A stretch of DNA of 40,741 nucleotides from Deinococcota bacterium. GTDB taxonomy: Bacteria; Deinococcota; Deinococci; Deinococcales; Trueperaceae. Position numbers and translations under genes: made by a program. Of this stretch, positions 16,213-23,627 are shown one piece after another (position 1 is the first letter of the stretch; each line of letters starts with the position of its first letter). The notes below the pieces were generated by a model. That model had not been told where the DNA came from, did not search any database, and saw only the letters and a program-made list of their open reading frames with translations. The stretch spans positions 1 to 40,741 of the forward strand of contig CAUJFI010000081.1 of NCBI GenBank assembly GCA_963170125.1, in the 5' to 3' direction.

Positions 16213-16629
16213 ATGGACAGGCCCATTCGGGTCCTCATTGCGAAGCCCGGCCTCGACGGCCACGACCGCGGCGCCAAGGTGATCGCTCGGGCGCTGCGCG
16301 ATGCCGGCATGGAGGTCATCTACACCGGGCTGCGCCAGACGGCCGAGATGATCGTCAATGCGGCCGTCCAGGAAGACGTGGACGCCGTCGGCCTCTCGGT
16401 CCTCTCCGGGGCCCACATGCATTACTTCAGGGAGGTGGCCACTGCCCTGAGCGCGCGCGATGCCGGCGACATGCTGCTGTTCGGCGGCGGCATCGTGCCT
16501 GACACGGACCTGCCGACGCTGGCCGAGCTCGGCGTCGGTCGAATCTTCACGCCGGGCGCGAACACCGACGACGTCGTCGCCTACGTGAGGTCGGAGATAG
16601 CGCGGAGGCGCGGCCGAGCCGCTCACTGA
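16213..16629 (+). CDS. B12-binding subunit of acyl-CoA mutase
   Basis: A 138-residue cobalamin-binding domain that partners the large subunit just upstream. The base-off/His-on signature is clear: [14 protein letters not shown] (DxHxxG, His17 being the cobalt ligand), [13 protein letters not shown] (the SxL motif) and [12 protein letters not shown] (the GG loop). It is a free-standing small subunit, as in archaeal-type methylmalonyl-CoA and in isobutyryl-CoA mutases. I chose ATG 16213, which has AGGAG 7 bases upstream; an in-frame GTG at 16195 would add six residues. It begins 26 bases after the large-subunit stop and is surely co-expressed with it. Confidence 0.92.
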   Translation: MDRPIRVLIAKPGLDGHDRGAKVIARALRDAGMEVIYTGLRQTAEMIVNAAVQEDVDAVGLSVLSGAHMHYFREVATALSARDAGDMLLFGGGIVPDTDLPTLAELGVGRIFTPGANTDDVVAYVRSEIARRRGRAAH

Positions 16630-16643
16630 GCCCCATCATCCTC

Positions 16644-16673
16644 ATGACTTTCTCAAGATCTGGTTGGTACGGT
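16644..16673 (+). promoter_or_regulatory. Promoter of the LysM-M23 gene
   Basis: A -35-like ATGACT (16644-16649) and an extended -10, TGG plus TACGGT (16665-16673), are separated by 18 bases. The leader of ~30 bases carries GAGGGGG (16694-16700) before the TTG start. Confidence 0.5.
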
Positions 16674-16708
16674 AACCACGATGATCTAATCCCGAGGGGG
16701 CCATAGCC

Positions 16709-17707
16709 TTGCTAACAAAGTTGATTGCTGCCTGCTTGGTGTTGGTGGCTGTACTGCCAAGCATCGCCAGCGCCGAGGCTTATGCCCTGAGGACCGTGGT
16801 TCCCGGCGATTCCGTCGGGGTGATCGCGGAGCGCTACCACGTCACCGTCGACTCCGTGCTGGGCGCGAACCAGCTCGAATCCAGCCTCATAAGACCAGGC
16901 GATGTCTTACGGGTCCCTTACGTGGCCGCCATCGGTGGTCCGTTGGGCGAGAGCGTTGCTACGCCGCCCGGCTTCCGCTGGTACAGCCTGGGTAGGGGCG
17001 AGACGCTGAGTTCCGTCGCCAGCCGCTTCGGCCTGGGCCTCAACGCCCTCGTCGGAGCCAACCCCGACATCTCCTCGCTCGACCGCCTCCCGGCCGGCTA
17101 CGAGCTCCTGGTGCCGCCGAGTGCCGGCCTCGTGGTCCGCCTCGGCGAGGGCGAGAGCGTGCTCGACCTCCTGGCTAGCTACGGCCTCGATCCGGCCACC
17201 TTCGCGCGGGCCAACGGACTGCGCTCACCCTTCGACGTCGTCCCTGGCATGCTCCTGTTCCTGCCCAAGGTGGTACCGACCGACGCGCTCGCCCGCCTGC
17301 AGAAGGTGCGCGAGGCGGAGAACCGTTACGTCTGGCCCATCCACGGCCGCCTCACCTCCTACTTCGGTCCCCGCAACCTCGGCATGGGCACCTCGAGCTT
17401 CCATCGCGGCGTAGACATCGCGGCCCCGAGCGGCACGCCCGTCGGAGCGGCGCGCGGCGGCACCGTGACCTTCGCCGGCTGGTCCACCCAGGGCTACGGC
17501 AACCTGGTCCGCATCCGGCATGCCGACGGCTCCGAGGCTTGGTACGGCCACTTCAGCTCCATCTCGGTCAGCGTCGGCCAGTACGTCAACCAGGGCGACC
17601 GCGTCGGCCGCGTCGGCTCGACCGGCCTTTCCACCGGCCCGCACCTGCACTTCGAAGTCCACGAGTCCAACGGCAACGCTCGCGACCCGCTCGCCGTGCT
17701 CCCCTGA
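16709..17707 (+). CDS. Secreted LysM-repeat M23 peptidase-family protein
   Basis: A 332-residue exported cell-wall protein. A signal peptide (hydrophobic core about residues 5-17, SIASA-EA cleavage region) is followed by three LysM-like modules (about 27-72, 88-138 and 141-188) that would bind peptidoglycan. A lysostaphin-like M23 domain runs from ~208 to the end, with FHRGVDIAAPSGTPV (H and D metal ligands) and HLHFEVHE (HxH motif). The metal ligands are intact, so it may be an endopeptidase cutting peptide cross-links rather than only an amidase activator. The start is TTG with a GAGGGGG site 8 bases upstream. It stands alone with its own promoter and ends in hairpins shared with the convergent zinc-ribbon gene. 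Confidence 0.9.
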   Translation: MLTKLIAACLVLVAVLPSIASAEAYALRTVVPGDSVGVIAERYHVTVDSVLGANQLESSLIRPGDVLRVPYVAAIGGPLGESVATPPGFRWYSLGRGETLSSVASRFGLGLNALVGANPDISSLDRLPAGYELLVPPSAGLVVRLGEGESVLDLLASYGLDPATFARANGLRSPFDVVPGMLLFLPKVVPTDALARLQKVREAENRYVWPIHGRLTSYFGPRNLGMGTSSFHRGVDIAAPSGTPVGAARGGTVTFAGWSTQGYGNLVRIRHADGSEAWYGHFSSISVSVGQYVNQGDRVGRVGSTGLSTGPHLHFEVHESNGNARDPLAVLP

Positions 17708-17780
17708 GCCGAGCGGCGGGTCAGCGGGCCTAGGCCGATCCCAGCCCGACCGCGCTACAGGCATGAGCGGCTAGCGTTCG

Positions 17781-17845
17781 GGGCCCGCTTCGGCCTTGCG
17801 GCAGCGGGCCCTGAAGGTGGGTCGATTCACCCCGCGCTGGCGGGG
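17781..17845. terminator. Hairpins between convergent M23 and zinc-ribbon genes
   Basis: Two stem-loops lie in the 145-base gap. One is 17781-17811, a 9-bp stem GGGCCCGCT/AGCGGGCCC enclosing a small inner stem. The other is 17830-17845, CCCCGC/GCGGGG with a 4-base loop, just past the zinc-ribbon stop. No T-tract follows either, but their position suits bidirectional termination. Confidence 0.5.
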
Positions 17846-17852
17846 GCTTACC

Positions 17853-18551
17853 TCACGACTTGGAGTAGAGGATCCGGCCGCAACTCGGACAGCGCGTCAC
17901 GCTGTCGGGGCGCTTGACCTTCTGTACGACGTGGATCGGCAGGCGGACGTTGCAACCGCCGCACGTGCCGTTGCCGACGACCTCCGCGAGCCCGAGCCCG
18001 CGCTTCGCCTTGCGCACCTGTTCGTACTGCTGGAGCAGGGCGGGGGTGATGCCGTGCGCCACTGCCGTGCGCTCCTGCGCGAGGCTGACGCTGCGCGCGT
18101 CGACCTCGGCCACCCGGTCGGCCTCGGTTTGCACCAACGCGGCGAGTTCCGGCACGAGCGCCGCCAGCTCAGCGTGCAGACCATCGACCTCGGTGTCCAG
18201 CGCCGTCTGGCTCTCGAGCAGCGGTAGCGTGTCCTCCTCCAGCTCGGTCAGGCGGGTCGCGAACTGTAGCTCCTGGTTCTGGTACTGCGACGCCTCCTTG
18301 GACGTCGAGGCCCGCACCGCGGAGTCCGCGGCGGAGCGCCGCCGCTCCTGCAGCGCCTTCAGCTCGAGCTCGTTGGCGTTGACGCGCTTCCGCAGCTCGT
18401 CCTGAGCCTGCTCCTTGAGCGCTATGCGCGCCTCGAGGTCGCGCTTCTTCGCTTCGGTGGCCGTAAGGTCCGGGGGTACCTGACCGCGCTCTTCGCGCAA
18501 GCTGTCCAGCTTGAGGTCGAACGCTTGTACTTCGGCCAGTTGGTTGAGCAT
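17853..18551 (-). CDS. Coiled-coil protein with C4 zinc ribbon (DUF164/CT398-like)
   Basis: A 232-residue cytoplasmic protein. Residues ~1-170 are strongly heptad-like and charged (LDSLREERGQVPPDL, ALKEQAQDELRKRVNANELELKAL), forming a long helical hairpin. The last ~50 residues are a C4 zinc ribbon: GTCGGCNVRLP and TRCPSCGRILY (CxxC...CxxC). This is the CT398/YbgI-neighbour family of unknown biochemical function, sometimes linked to secretion or flagella and often found near RNase H or rnpB genes. Of two adjacent ATGs (18554, 18551) the second is better spaced from GGAGG (18560-18556). A strong terminator lies between its promoter and this start, suggesting attenuation. Confidence 0.85.
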   Translation of the reverse strand: MLNQLAEVQAFDLKLDSLREERGQVPPDLTATEAKKRDLEARIALKEQAQDELRKRVNANELELKALQERRRSAADSAVRASTSKEASQYQNQELQFATRLTELEEDTLPLLESQTALDTEVDGLHAELAALVPELAALVQTEADRVAEVDARSVSLAQERTAVAHGITPALLQQYEQVRKAKRGLGLAEVVGNGTCGGCNVRLPIHVVQKVKRPDSVTRCPSCGRILYSKS

Positions 18552-18567
18552 CATGCCTCCGGTAACG

Positions 18568-18600
18568 AAAAACCCCCGCCCGGGTGCGTATGGGCGAGGG
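18568..18600 (-). terminator. Intrinsic terminator inside the zinc-ribbon gene leader (candidate attenuator)
   Basis: On the minus strand CCCTCGCCC (18600-18592), a 10-base loop, GGGCGGGGG (18581-18573) and then TTTTT (18572-18568) form a 9-bp stem (one G-U) with a T-tract. It points at the zinc-ribbon gene and lies 13 bases before its GGAGG ribosome-binding site. Upstream there is only that gene's own promoter and a divergent gene, so it appears to be conditional. GCGTA just upstream could pair with TACGC in the loop as an alternative fold. Confidence 0.7.
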
Positions 18601-18641
18601 TGCGGTCTACGCCTAGGTAGGTCGGTCGAGTCACGCCCCGG

Positions 18642-18650
18642 AGTGTAGCA
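18642..18650 (-). promoter_or_regulatory. Promoter of the zinc-ribbon gene (extended -10)
   Basis: On the minus strand TGC then TACACT gives the TGnTAnnnT form. The start point near 18635 would produce an ~84-base leader holding the terminator hairpin. It is back to back with the -10 box at 18666-18671 on the other strand. Confidence 0.55.
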
Positions 18651-18665
18651 CGCACCCTCGCGGGT

Positions 18666-18671
18666 TAGACT
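18666..18671 (+). promoter_or_regulatory. -10 box of the unknown gene at 18680
   Basis: TAGACT lies 8 bases before the ATG with no ribosome-binding site between, so the mRNA is probably leaderless or nearly so. Confidence 0.45.
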
Positions 18672-18679
18672 TCGGCTAC

Positions 18680-19159
18680 ATGCTCGAGGACTCGCCAGAA
18701 GGCTTCGCTTCGCGTTGGGCACGGTACGCGGCCGAGGTCGAACTGTTCCCGCGCACCGAGGGCAGCCCGCTCCTCGAATGCAAGGCGGGTAGCGCCATGC
18801 TTCAGCTGTTCGAGCGCACCGGACCGTACCTGTCGCGCCCGGGCGCGAGGCGGGTCATCATCCACCCGCTCGCTGACGCGGTCGAGCGCCTGCCTGCCGG
18901 CGCCGAGCCAGCGCTCGTCGCCAACGGCATCAGCAGCTTACAGGCGCAGGGAACCGTCCTGGCCGTCGAGGAGGAGTTCGTGGTCCTCGACGCCGGCGTG
19001 CCGCTCGTCGTCGGCTCGCGTGGCGGACTTCCGGACGGCCTCGCCGTCGGGGAGTCCGTCCGCTGCGACTGCCCGGCCCCCGTTCACGGCTTCGTGATGG
19101 CGGCCGGCGGGCTCGCGCGCGTCGAGGCGAAACGAGAGCGCCACGAGGACCAGATCTGA
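18680..19159 (+). CDS. Conserved-looking protein of unknown function
   Basis: A 159-residue soluble protein that I do not recognise. No signal peptide, membrane segment or catalytic motif stands out. The first 70 residues are helix-rich with aromatic and charged residues (FASRWARYAAEVELFPRTEG), and the second half is beta-rich (QGTVLAVEEEFVVLDAGVPLVVGSRGGLPDGLAVGESVRCDC), possibly a small barrel. Codon use and a strong GC third-position bias match its neighbours, supporting that it is real. It is divergent from the zinc-ribbon gene, sharing a 130-base regulatory region, and is followed by a long hairpin (19161-19208). The start is ATG 18680 behind a TAGACT box. Confidence 0.7.
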   Translation: MLEDSPEGFASRWARYAAEVELFPRTEGSPLLECKAGSAMLQLFERTGPYLSRPGARRVIIHPLADAVERLPAGAEPALVANGISSLQAQGTVLAVEEEFVVLDAGVPLVVGSRGGLPDGLAVGESVRCDCPAPVHGFVMAAGGLARVEAKRERHEDQI

Positions 19160-19160
19160 C

Positions 19161-19208
19161 GCGGCGGCCGCCTGCCAAACCCGAGCGCGCCCGTTACCCG
19201 GCCGCCGC
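19161..19208 (+). terminator. Hairpin after the unknown gene
   Basis: A perfect 10-bp inverted repeat, GCGGCGGCCG (19161-19170) with CGGCCGCCGC (19199-19208), encloses a 28-base loop. It sits between the stop at 19159 and the next promoter at 19226, without a T-tract. Confidence 0.4.
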
Positions 19209-19225
19209 TGGGACCCGCCCGCGCC

Positions 19226-19234
19226 TGCTACACT
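19226..19234 (+). promoter_or_regulatory. Promoter of the DUF512 gene (extended -10)
   Basis: TGC plus TACACT ends 8 bases before the ATG at 19243. No ribosome-binding site lies between, so the transcript is probably leaderless. Confidence 0.5.
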
Positions 19235-19242
19235 GACCCGTT

Positions 19243-20655
19243 ATGCCGCGTGTCGTCTTGAGCCGCAAGGACCCTCAACCGGTCAAGGTCACCCCCGCCC
19301 GCATCCGCGAGGTGGCGGCGGGCTCGGCGGCGGCGAAGGCCGGCGTCGAGGCGGGTTGGGAACTCCTCACGGTCAACGATCAGCCCATCCCGGACGTGCT
19401 CGCGTACCGCCGTGAACTCCAGGCCGGGGCGGCGGAGCTGCGCGTGCGGGCGCCGGCGGGCGACGAGACGACGTTCGCCGTCGCCTGGGAGGAGCCAGGC
19501 CTCGAGTTCGACGACGTCATCTTCGACGGCATCCGGCTCTGCGCGAACCACTGCGACTTCTGCTACATCCACCAGATGCCCAAGGGCATGCGCAAGAGCC
19601 TCTACATCATGGACGACGACTTCCGCACGTCGTTCCTCTACGGCTCGTTCGTGACCCTCACGAACCTCCGGGAGGGCGACGTGCAGCGCATCCTCGATGA
19701 GCACCTGAGCCCCCTCTACGTGAGCGTTCACACGGCGAACGAGGCCAAGCGCGCCGAGCTCATGAAGTGGTGGCCCAACAAGGTCGCCACGGAGGAGGCG
19801 CTCAGCGTCCGCAACATGATCGAGCGCCTGGAGAGCATCGAGCTGTACACGCAGATGGTCCTCGTCCCCGGTCGCAACGATGGCGACTACCTGGACGAGA
19901 CGCTCGACTACCTCGCCTCCCGCCCGAACGTCCTCGCGGCGGCCGCCGTTCCCGTCGGCCTGACGGGGCACCGCTCCCACCTGGTCGCCCTCGAGCCGTA
20001 CACGCAGGAGCAGGCCGCCGACGTGATCGCGCGCGTGCACGCTTTCCAGCAGCGCATGCTGGCCGAGCGCGGCACGCGCTTCGTGTTCGCCTCCGACGAG
20101 TTCTACATCCGGGCCGGCCTGCCGCTGCCGGACGACGAGGCCTACGAGGGCTACACCATGCTTGAGAACGGCGTCGGCATGGTCCGCGACTTCCTCTCGG
20201 CCGGCGTCCCCGTCCTCCCTGAGCGCCTCGAGCGCCCCAGGCGCGTACTCATCGCGACCGGCAGGCTCTTCGCCCCCGTGTTGCGGGAGTCCCTGCGGTC
20301 GCTCGACGGGGTGGAGGGCCTTCACCTGGAAGTGCGCGCCATCACGAACCGCACGTTCGGCGAGGTCACCACGGTCGCCGGCCTGCTCGCCGGTCGCGAC
20401 ATCCTCGGCGGCGTGCGGCCCGGCGAGGCCGACCTGCTGCTCCTGTCACCCAACATGTTCAAGTACGGTACCGAGACCATGCTCGACGACCTGACCCGGA
20501 GCGACCTCCAGGCCGAGCTCGGCATGCGGATCGCCGTCGGCGGCACGAACCTGGCCGAGCTCGTCGACACGGTCCTCACCGGCGAGGTGCACGACCACCT
20601 GCCAAGCTTCGGGTTCTCCACCCATGCCATCAAGGAAGCTGCCAAACAGCACTGA
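19243..20655 (+). CDS. DUF512 radical-SAM-like iron-sulfur protein with N-terminal PDZ
   Basis: A 470-residue protein of the DUF512 family. An N-terminal PDZ-like segment (IREVAAGSAAAKAGVEAGWELLTVNDQPI, about 20-65) precedes a radical-SAM-type barrel with CANHCDFCYIHQMPKGMRKS, giving Cys100, Cys104 and Cys107 in CxxxCxxC spacing. Next come SLYIMDDDFRTSFLYGSFVTLTNL and LSPLYVSVHTAN, and the conserved NMFKYGTETMLDDLT block near the C-terminus. It is annotated in various phyla as an iron-sulfur oxidoreductase, but no reaction is established. In many bacteria it precedes der; here der is 11 kb away on the other strand. It overlaps or abuts the prenyltransferase gene, indicating co-transcription. 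Confidence 0.88.
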   Translation: MPRVVLSRKDPQPVKVTPARIREVAAGSAAAKAGVEAGWELLTVNDQPIPDVLAYRRELQAGAAELRVRAPAGDETTFAVAWEEPGLEFDDVIFDGIRLCANHCDFCYIHQMPKGMRKSLYIMDDDFRTSFLYGSFVTLTNLREGDVQRILDEHLSPLYVSVHTANEAKRAELMKWWPNKVATEEALSVRNMIERLESIELYTQMVLVPGRNDGDYLDETLDYLASRPNVLAAAAVPVGLTGHRSHLVALEPYTQEQAADVIARVHAFQQRMLAERGTRFVFASDEFYIRAGLPLPDDEAYEGYTMLENGVGMVRDFLSAGVPVLPERLERPRRVLIATGRLFAPVLRESLRSLDGVEGLHLEVRAITNRTFGEVTTVAGLLAGRDILGGVRPGEADLLLLSPNMFKYGTETMLDDLTRSDLQAELGMRIAVGGTNLAELVDTVLTGEVHDHLPSFGFSTHAIKEAAKQH

Positions 20656-20656
20656 C

Positions 20657-21541
20657 GTGACGGGCGGCGTGCGGGCGGGAGGTGGGGGGAGGTTGACGTT
20701 CGCGACGCTCGCGTCGTTCGTCAAGCTCGAGCACACCCTGTTCGCCCTGCCGTTCGCCTACGGCGGCATGCTGTTGGCGGCCGGCGGCTGGCCGGGCTGG
20801 CGCGGGTTCCTACTCGTGACTTTGGCGATGGTTGGGGCCAGGACGGCCGCGATGGCCGCCAACCGCGTGATAGACGCCCGCATCGACGCCCTCAACCCGC
20901 GCACGGCCGAGCGCGAGATCCCGGCAGGCAAGCTGACGGCGGGCGACGGCCGGCGCGTGGCGCTCGTGAGCCTGGTGGTGCTCGCGGTAGCGGCCGCGCT
21001 CCTGAACCCGCTGACGCTCGTCCTCTTGCCCGTAGCGGTGGCGTTCCTCGTCGCCTATCCGTACACCAAGCGCTTCACGTGGGCGTGCCACCTATGGCTC
21101 GGCGTCACCATCGGCGCCGCGGCCGCCGGCGGCTACATCGCCGTGAGCGGCGCGTTCGCGCCGGCCGCCTGGCTGCTGTGGCTGGGCGTGGGCGCCTGGG
21201 TGGCGGGTTTCGACGTCGTATACGCGTTGCTAGACCGCGACTTCGACCTGAGCCACGGCGTCCGCTCCATCCCGGCGCGTTTCGGCGTGGCCGGTGCGCG
21301 CACGTGGGCAGCCGCCCTGCACGGCGTCGCGCTCGCCGCCCTGGCGGCGGTGCCGTTCGTCAGCGACCTCGGTTGGCCCTACTGGCTCGCGCTGGCGGTC
21401 ACCGCGCTCGTGCTCGCTTGGCAGCACCTCGCGCTGCGCCGCCGCACCGCGGGCGAGGTCCTGGCGGCCTTCAACGCCAACCTCGTCATAGGCCTGCTCA
21501 TGCTCGGCGGCATCGTCCTCGGGCTGGCGCTGCCGGGCTGA
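20657..21541 (+). CDS. UbiA-family polyprenyltransferase (4-hydroxybenzoate/MqnP-like)
   Basis: An integral membrane prenyltransferase of 294 residues with eight or nine hydrophobic segments. The two Asp-rich regions are present in family form: NRVIDARIDALNPRTAEREIPAG (first, NxxxDxxxD) and DVVYALLDRDFDLSHGVRSIPARFG (second, DxxxD-type). KLEHTLFALPFAYGGMLLA is the usual start of 4-hydroxybenzoate or MqnP-type enzymes of ubiquinone/menaquinone synthesis; Deinococcota use menaquinone, so MqnP is more likely, but no other menaquinone gene is in the window. I chose GTG 20657, right after the upstream stop; an ATG at 20624 would overlap DUF512 by 32 bases. Confidence 0.85.
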   Translation: MTGGVRAGGGGRLTFATLASFVKLEHTLFALPFAYGGMLLAAGGWPGWRGFLLVTLAMVGARTAAMAANRVIDARIDALNPRTAEREIPAGKLTAGDGRRVALVSLVVLAVAAALLNPLTLVLLPVAVAFLVAYPYTKRFTWACHLWLGVTIGAAAAGGYIAVSGAFAPAAWLLWLGVGAWVAGFDVVYALLDRDFDLSHGVRSIPARFGVAGARTWAAALHGVALAALAAVPFVSDLGWPYWLALAVTALVLAWQHLALRRRTAGEVLAAFNANLVIGLLMLGGIVLGLALPG

Positions 21542-21566
21542 ACCGGTCGGCGGCGCGGCGTCAGTC

Positions 21567-21595
21567 TTGACCGCGCCACGACCCTCACGTACACT
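21567..21595 (+). promoter_or_regulatory. tRNA-Asp promoter
   Basis: TTGACC (21567-21572) and TACACT (21590-21595) are separated by exactly 17 bases and lie 11 bases before the mature tRNA 5' end. This is the clearest two-box promoter in the window. Confidence 0.8.
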
Positions 21596-21606
21596 CGCCT
21601 TCGCGT

Positions 21607-21682
21607 GGAGCCGTAGTGTAGCGGTTAGCATATCTGCCTGTCACGCAGAAGGTCGCGGGTTCAAATCCCGTCGGCTCCGCCA
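21607..21682 (+). tRNA. tRNA-Asp (anticodon GTC)
   Basis: A 76-base cloverleaf. The acceptor GGAGCCG (21607-21613) pairs with CGGCTCC (21672-21678), then discriminator G and an encoded CCA (21680-21682). The anticodon stem TCTGC/GCAGA encloses the loop CTGTCAC with anticodon GTC. The T arm contains GGTTCAAATCC. All arms pair without mismatch at the acceptor. It is a single tRNA with its own promoter and a terminator-like hairpin just after it. Confidence 0.97.
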
Positions 21683-21687
21683 AGCGT

Positions 21688-21725
21688 GCAGCGCCCGGCA
21701 CCGGATCGAGTGTCGGGCGCGCTGC
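21688..21725 (+). terminator. tRNA-Asp terminator hairpin
   Basis: GCAGCG-CCCGGCAC (21688-21701) pairs with GTGTCGGG and CGCTGC (21710-21725) as a 14-bp stem with a 2-base bulge and an 8-base loop, 5 bases after the CCA. The following ATTGCC is only weakly T-rich. Confidence 0.6.
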
Positions 21726-21780
21726 ATTGCCACTAGGTGAAGGCGCCGCACCCCACGAATCACGGGACGCGGCCGGCACC

Positions 21781-21789
21781 TGGTACCGT
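21781..21789 (+). promoter_or_regulatory. Promoter of the LON-N gene (extended -10, leaderless)
   Basis: TGG plus TACCGT ends 6 bases before the ATG at 21796. There is no ribosome-binding site, so the predicted transcript starts at or beside the ATG. Confidence 0.5.
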
Positions 21790-21795
21790 CTAGGC

Positions 21796-22455
21796 ATGAG
21801 CAAGCTGCCCGTCTTCCCCCTGGAGGTCGTCGTCTTCCCAGGCATGACCGTCCCGCTGCATGCCCACGAAGAGCGCTACAAGCGCCTGGTCCGTGAGGTG
21901 CTTGCGCAGGAGGACGACCCCAAGCGCTTCATCATCGTCTACTCGGACGCCGCCCCGGCCATCACGGACGTCGCGCCCCGGATGGCGCGCTACGGCACCG
22001 TGGTGCACGTCCTGTCGGCGGAAGAGAACGTCGACGGCACCTTCGACTTGCTAGTGCACGGTCAGGAACGCACGCGCGTCGAGGTCGACACCGTCGTCGA
22101 GGTCACGGAGCGCGGCGGCTCGAGCAGGCCCCTCGGCTACGCGGAGGAACGCCCCGCCCCCCTCTATAGGGGCGACCCGAACGAGGAGGCCATCGCCGCC
22201 TGGGACGCCCTCGATACGTTCCGGACCTACGCCGGTACGCGTTTCGACGGCGAGGCCGGCGAGGAGATAGACAAGCACGTGCCCGACGACCCGTTCTACC
22301 AGGCGTCGTTCGTGTGCGCGAACATCCTCGTTCCCACGGCCGCCAAGCAGACGCTGCTCGAGGCCGAGTCCTTGCGCGAGCGCTTCGACCTGGCCCGCGG
22401 CATGATGCTCGAGCGCATGCAGCGCAGAGGCCGCGCCAAGCGGGGAAGGGCGTGA
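21796..22455 (+). CDS. LON N-terminal (substrate-binding) domain protein
   Basis: A 219-residue stand-alone LON-N (PUA-like) domain. LPVFPLEVVVFPGMTVPLHAHEERYKRLV is the classical opening of the domain, and the C-terminal part is helical (QTLLEAESLRERFDLARGMMLERMQRR). There is no AAA+ or protease domain, so it is not Lon itself. Such proteins are common and of unknown function; relatives are proposed to bind peptides or partner proteins. The first in-frame ATG after the -10 box is at 21796; the longer open frame upstream overlaps the tRNA terminator and is not used. The stop overlaps the GTG of truD (GTGA), so the two are translationally coupled. Confidence 0.85.
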   Translation: MSKLPVFPLEVVVFPGMTVPLHAHEERYKRLVREVLAQEDDPKRFIIVYSDAAPAITDVAPRMARYGTVVHVLSAEENVDGTFDLLVHGQERTRVEVDTVVEVTERGGSSRPLGYAEERPAPLYRGDPNEEAIAAWDALDTFRTYAGTRFDGEAGEEIDKHVPDDPFYQASFVCANILVPTAAKQTLLEAESLRERFDLARGMMLERMQRRGRAKRGRA

Positions 22456-23627
22456 CGGGCGCCGGCGAGCCGGAGGACACAGCGCGCGAGCCGCTCTCGG
22501 GAGCCGCCGACGAGCTGGAGCGGGAGAAGTTCGCGTTCGACTGGGGTGACCTGCCCCTCGTCACCCCCGAGGCGCCGGGATGCGGCGGCGTCATCCGCAC
22601 GGTGCCCGAGGACTTCCGGGTGACCGAACTGCCCGCCTACCTGCCGGAAGGGTCTGGCTCACACCGGTACCTGCTCATCGAGAAGCGCGACCTCACCACG
22701 CGCGACCTCGTGCAGGCGCTGCGGCGCGCCGGGGTCGAGCAGAGCTCCATCGGCGTCGCTGGCCTCAAGGACAAGGCCGCCGTCACCGTTCAGTGGCTGT
22801 CGCTGCCCAAGCGTTACGGCGAGGCCGTGAGCGAGCTCCTCGCGCTGCCCGGCGTGCGTCTACTCGAGGAGAGCTACCACCGCAACAAGCTCGGGATCGG
22901 GCATCTGCGCGGCAACCGGTTCGAGGTCACCGTCCAAGGGGTCGACGACGGCGGCGCCCTGCGCGCCGGTGCGGTCCTCGACCGGCTCGCCGGCATTGGT
23001 TCGCCGAACTGGTTCGGGCCACAGCGGTTCGGGCGGTTCGGCGGCAACGCTTTCGACGGCCTGAGGGTCGTGCGGGGCGAGCGCGTACCAGGCGGCCACT
23101 ACCTTCAGCGCTTCTTCGTGGCTGCGCTGCAGTCGCTCCTGTTCAACGCCATGCTGGCCGAACGCGTCGAGCGCGGTTGGTACACGACCGTCGTGAACGG
23201 CGACTGGGCTCGCAAGCACGACACGGGCGGCACGTTCCTCGTGGCCGACGAGACCGCGGAGGCGCCCCGCGCGGCGCGGCTCGAGATCAGCGCCACCCTG
23301 CCCCTGCACGGGCGCAAGGTGAAACCGTCTGAAGGCAAGGCCGGTGCCGTCGAGAGCCTGGTTCTTGAGCGTTACGGGTTGCGCTGGGCCCAGTTCGGCG
23401 CGCGGCGCGGCGACCGACGCTCGACGCGCGTCGTGCTCTCCGGTACGTCCGTCAGCCAGGTCGGCACGGCGCTCACGCTGGGCTTCGACCTGCCCAAGGG
23501 CGCGTACGCCACTGCGGTGCTGCGGGAAGTGATGAAGGTCGACGTCGATGCCCCGTTCGAGGCCCCGACGGAGGCCGCCGGCGGCGGTGACGGCTTGGCG
23601 GTGGGCGACGGGGAGGACGCCGACTGA
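22452..23627 (+). CDS. truD: tRNA pseudouridine(13) synthase TruD
   Basis: A 391-residue pseudouridine synthase that modifies U13 of tRNA-Glu in E. coli. Motifs: GVAGLKDKAAVTVQWLSLP with the catalytic Asp107 of the G-x-KD-x-x-A-x-T-x-Q block; SYHRNKLGIGHLRGNRFEV; and NWFGPQRFGRFGGN. The TRUD insert domain lies between about 195 and 330. The first ~45 residues are a poorly conserved acidic extension, and the last ~25 are Gly/Asp-rich. The start is GTG at 22452, overlapping the LON-N stop. It converges on the vWA gene. Confidence 0.94.
   Translation: MTGAGEPEDTAREPLSGAADELEREKFAFDWGDLPLVTPEAPGCGGVIRTVPEDFRVTELPAYLPEGSGSHRYLLIEKRDLTTRDLVQALRRAGVEQSSIGVAGLKDKAAVTVQWLSLPKRYGEAVSELLALPGVRLLEESYHRNKLGIGHLRGNRFEVTVQGVDDGGALRAGAVLDRLAGIGSPNWFGPQRFGRFGGNAFDGLRVVRGERVPGGHYLQRFFVAALQSLLFNAMLAERVERGWYTTVVNGDWARKHDTGGTFLVADETAEAPRAARLEISATLPLHGRKVKPSEGKAGAVESLVLERYGLRWAQFGARRGDRRSTRVVLSGTSVSQVGTALTLGFDLPKGAYATAVLREVMKVDVDAPFEAPTEAAGGGDGLAVGDGEDAD

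Noticed and set aside
17781..17811. Hairpin GGGCCCGCT/AGCGGGCCC as a small RNA gene
   Set aside because: It is a compact stem in a convergent gap of 145 bases without promoter; termination is the simpler reading.
21796..22455. Truncated Lon protease
   Set aside because: The reading frame is complete, with its own promoter and coupling to truD. Stand-alone LON-N domain proteins are a known family, so no decay is implied.
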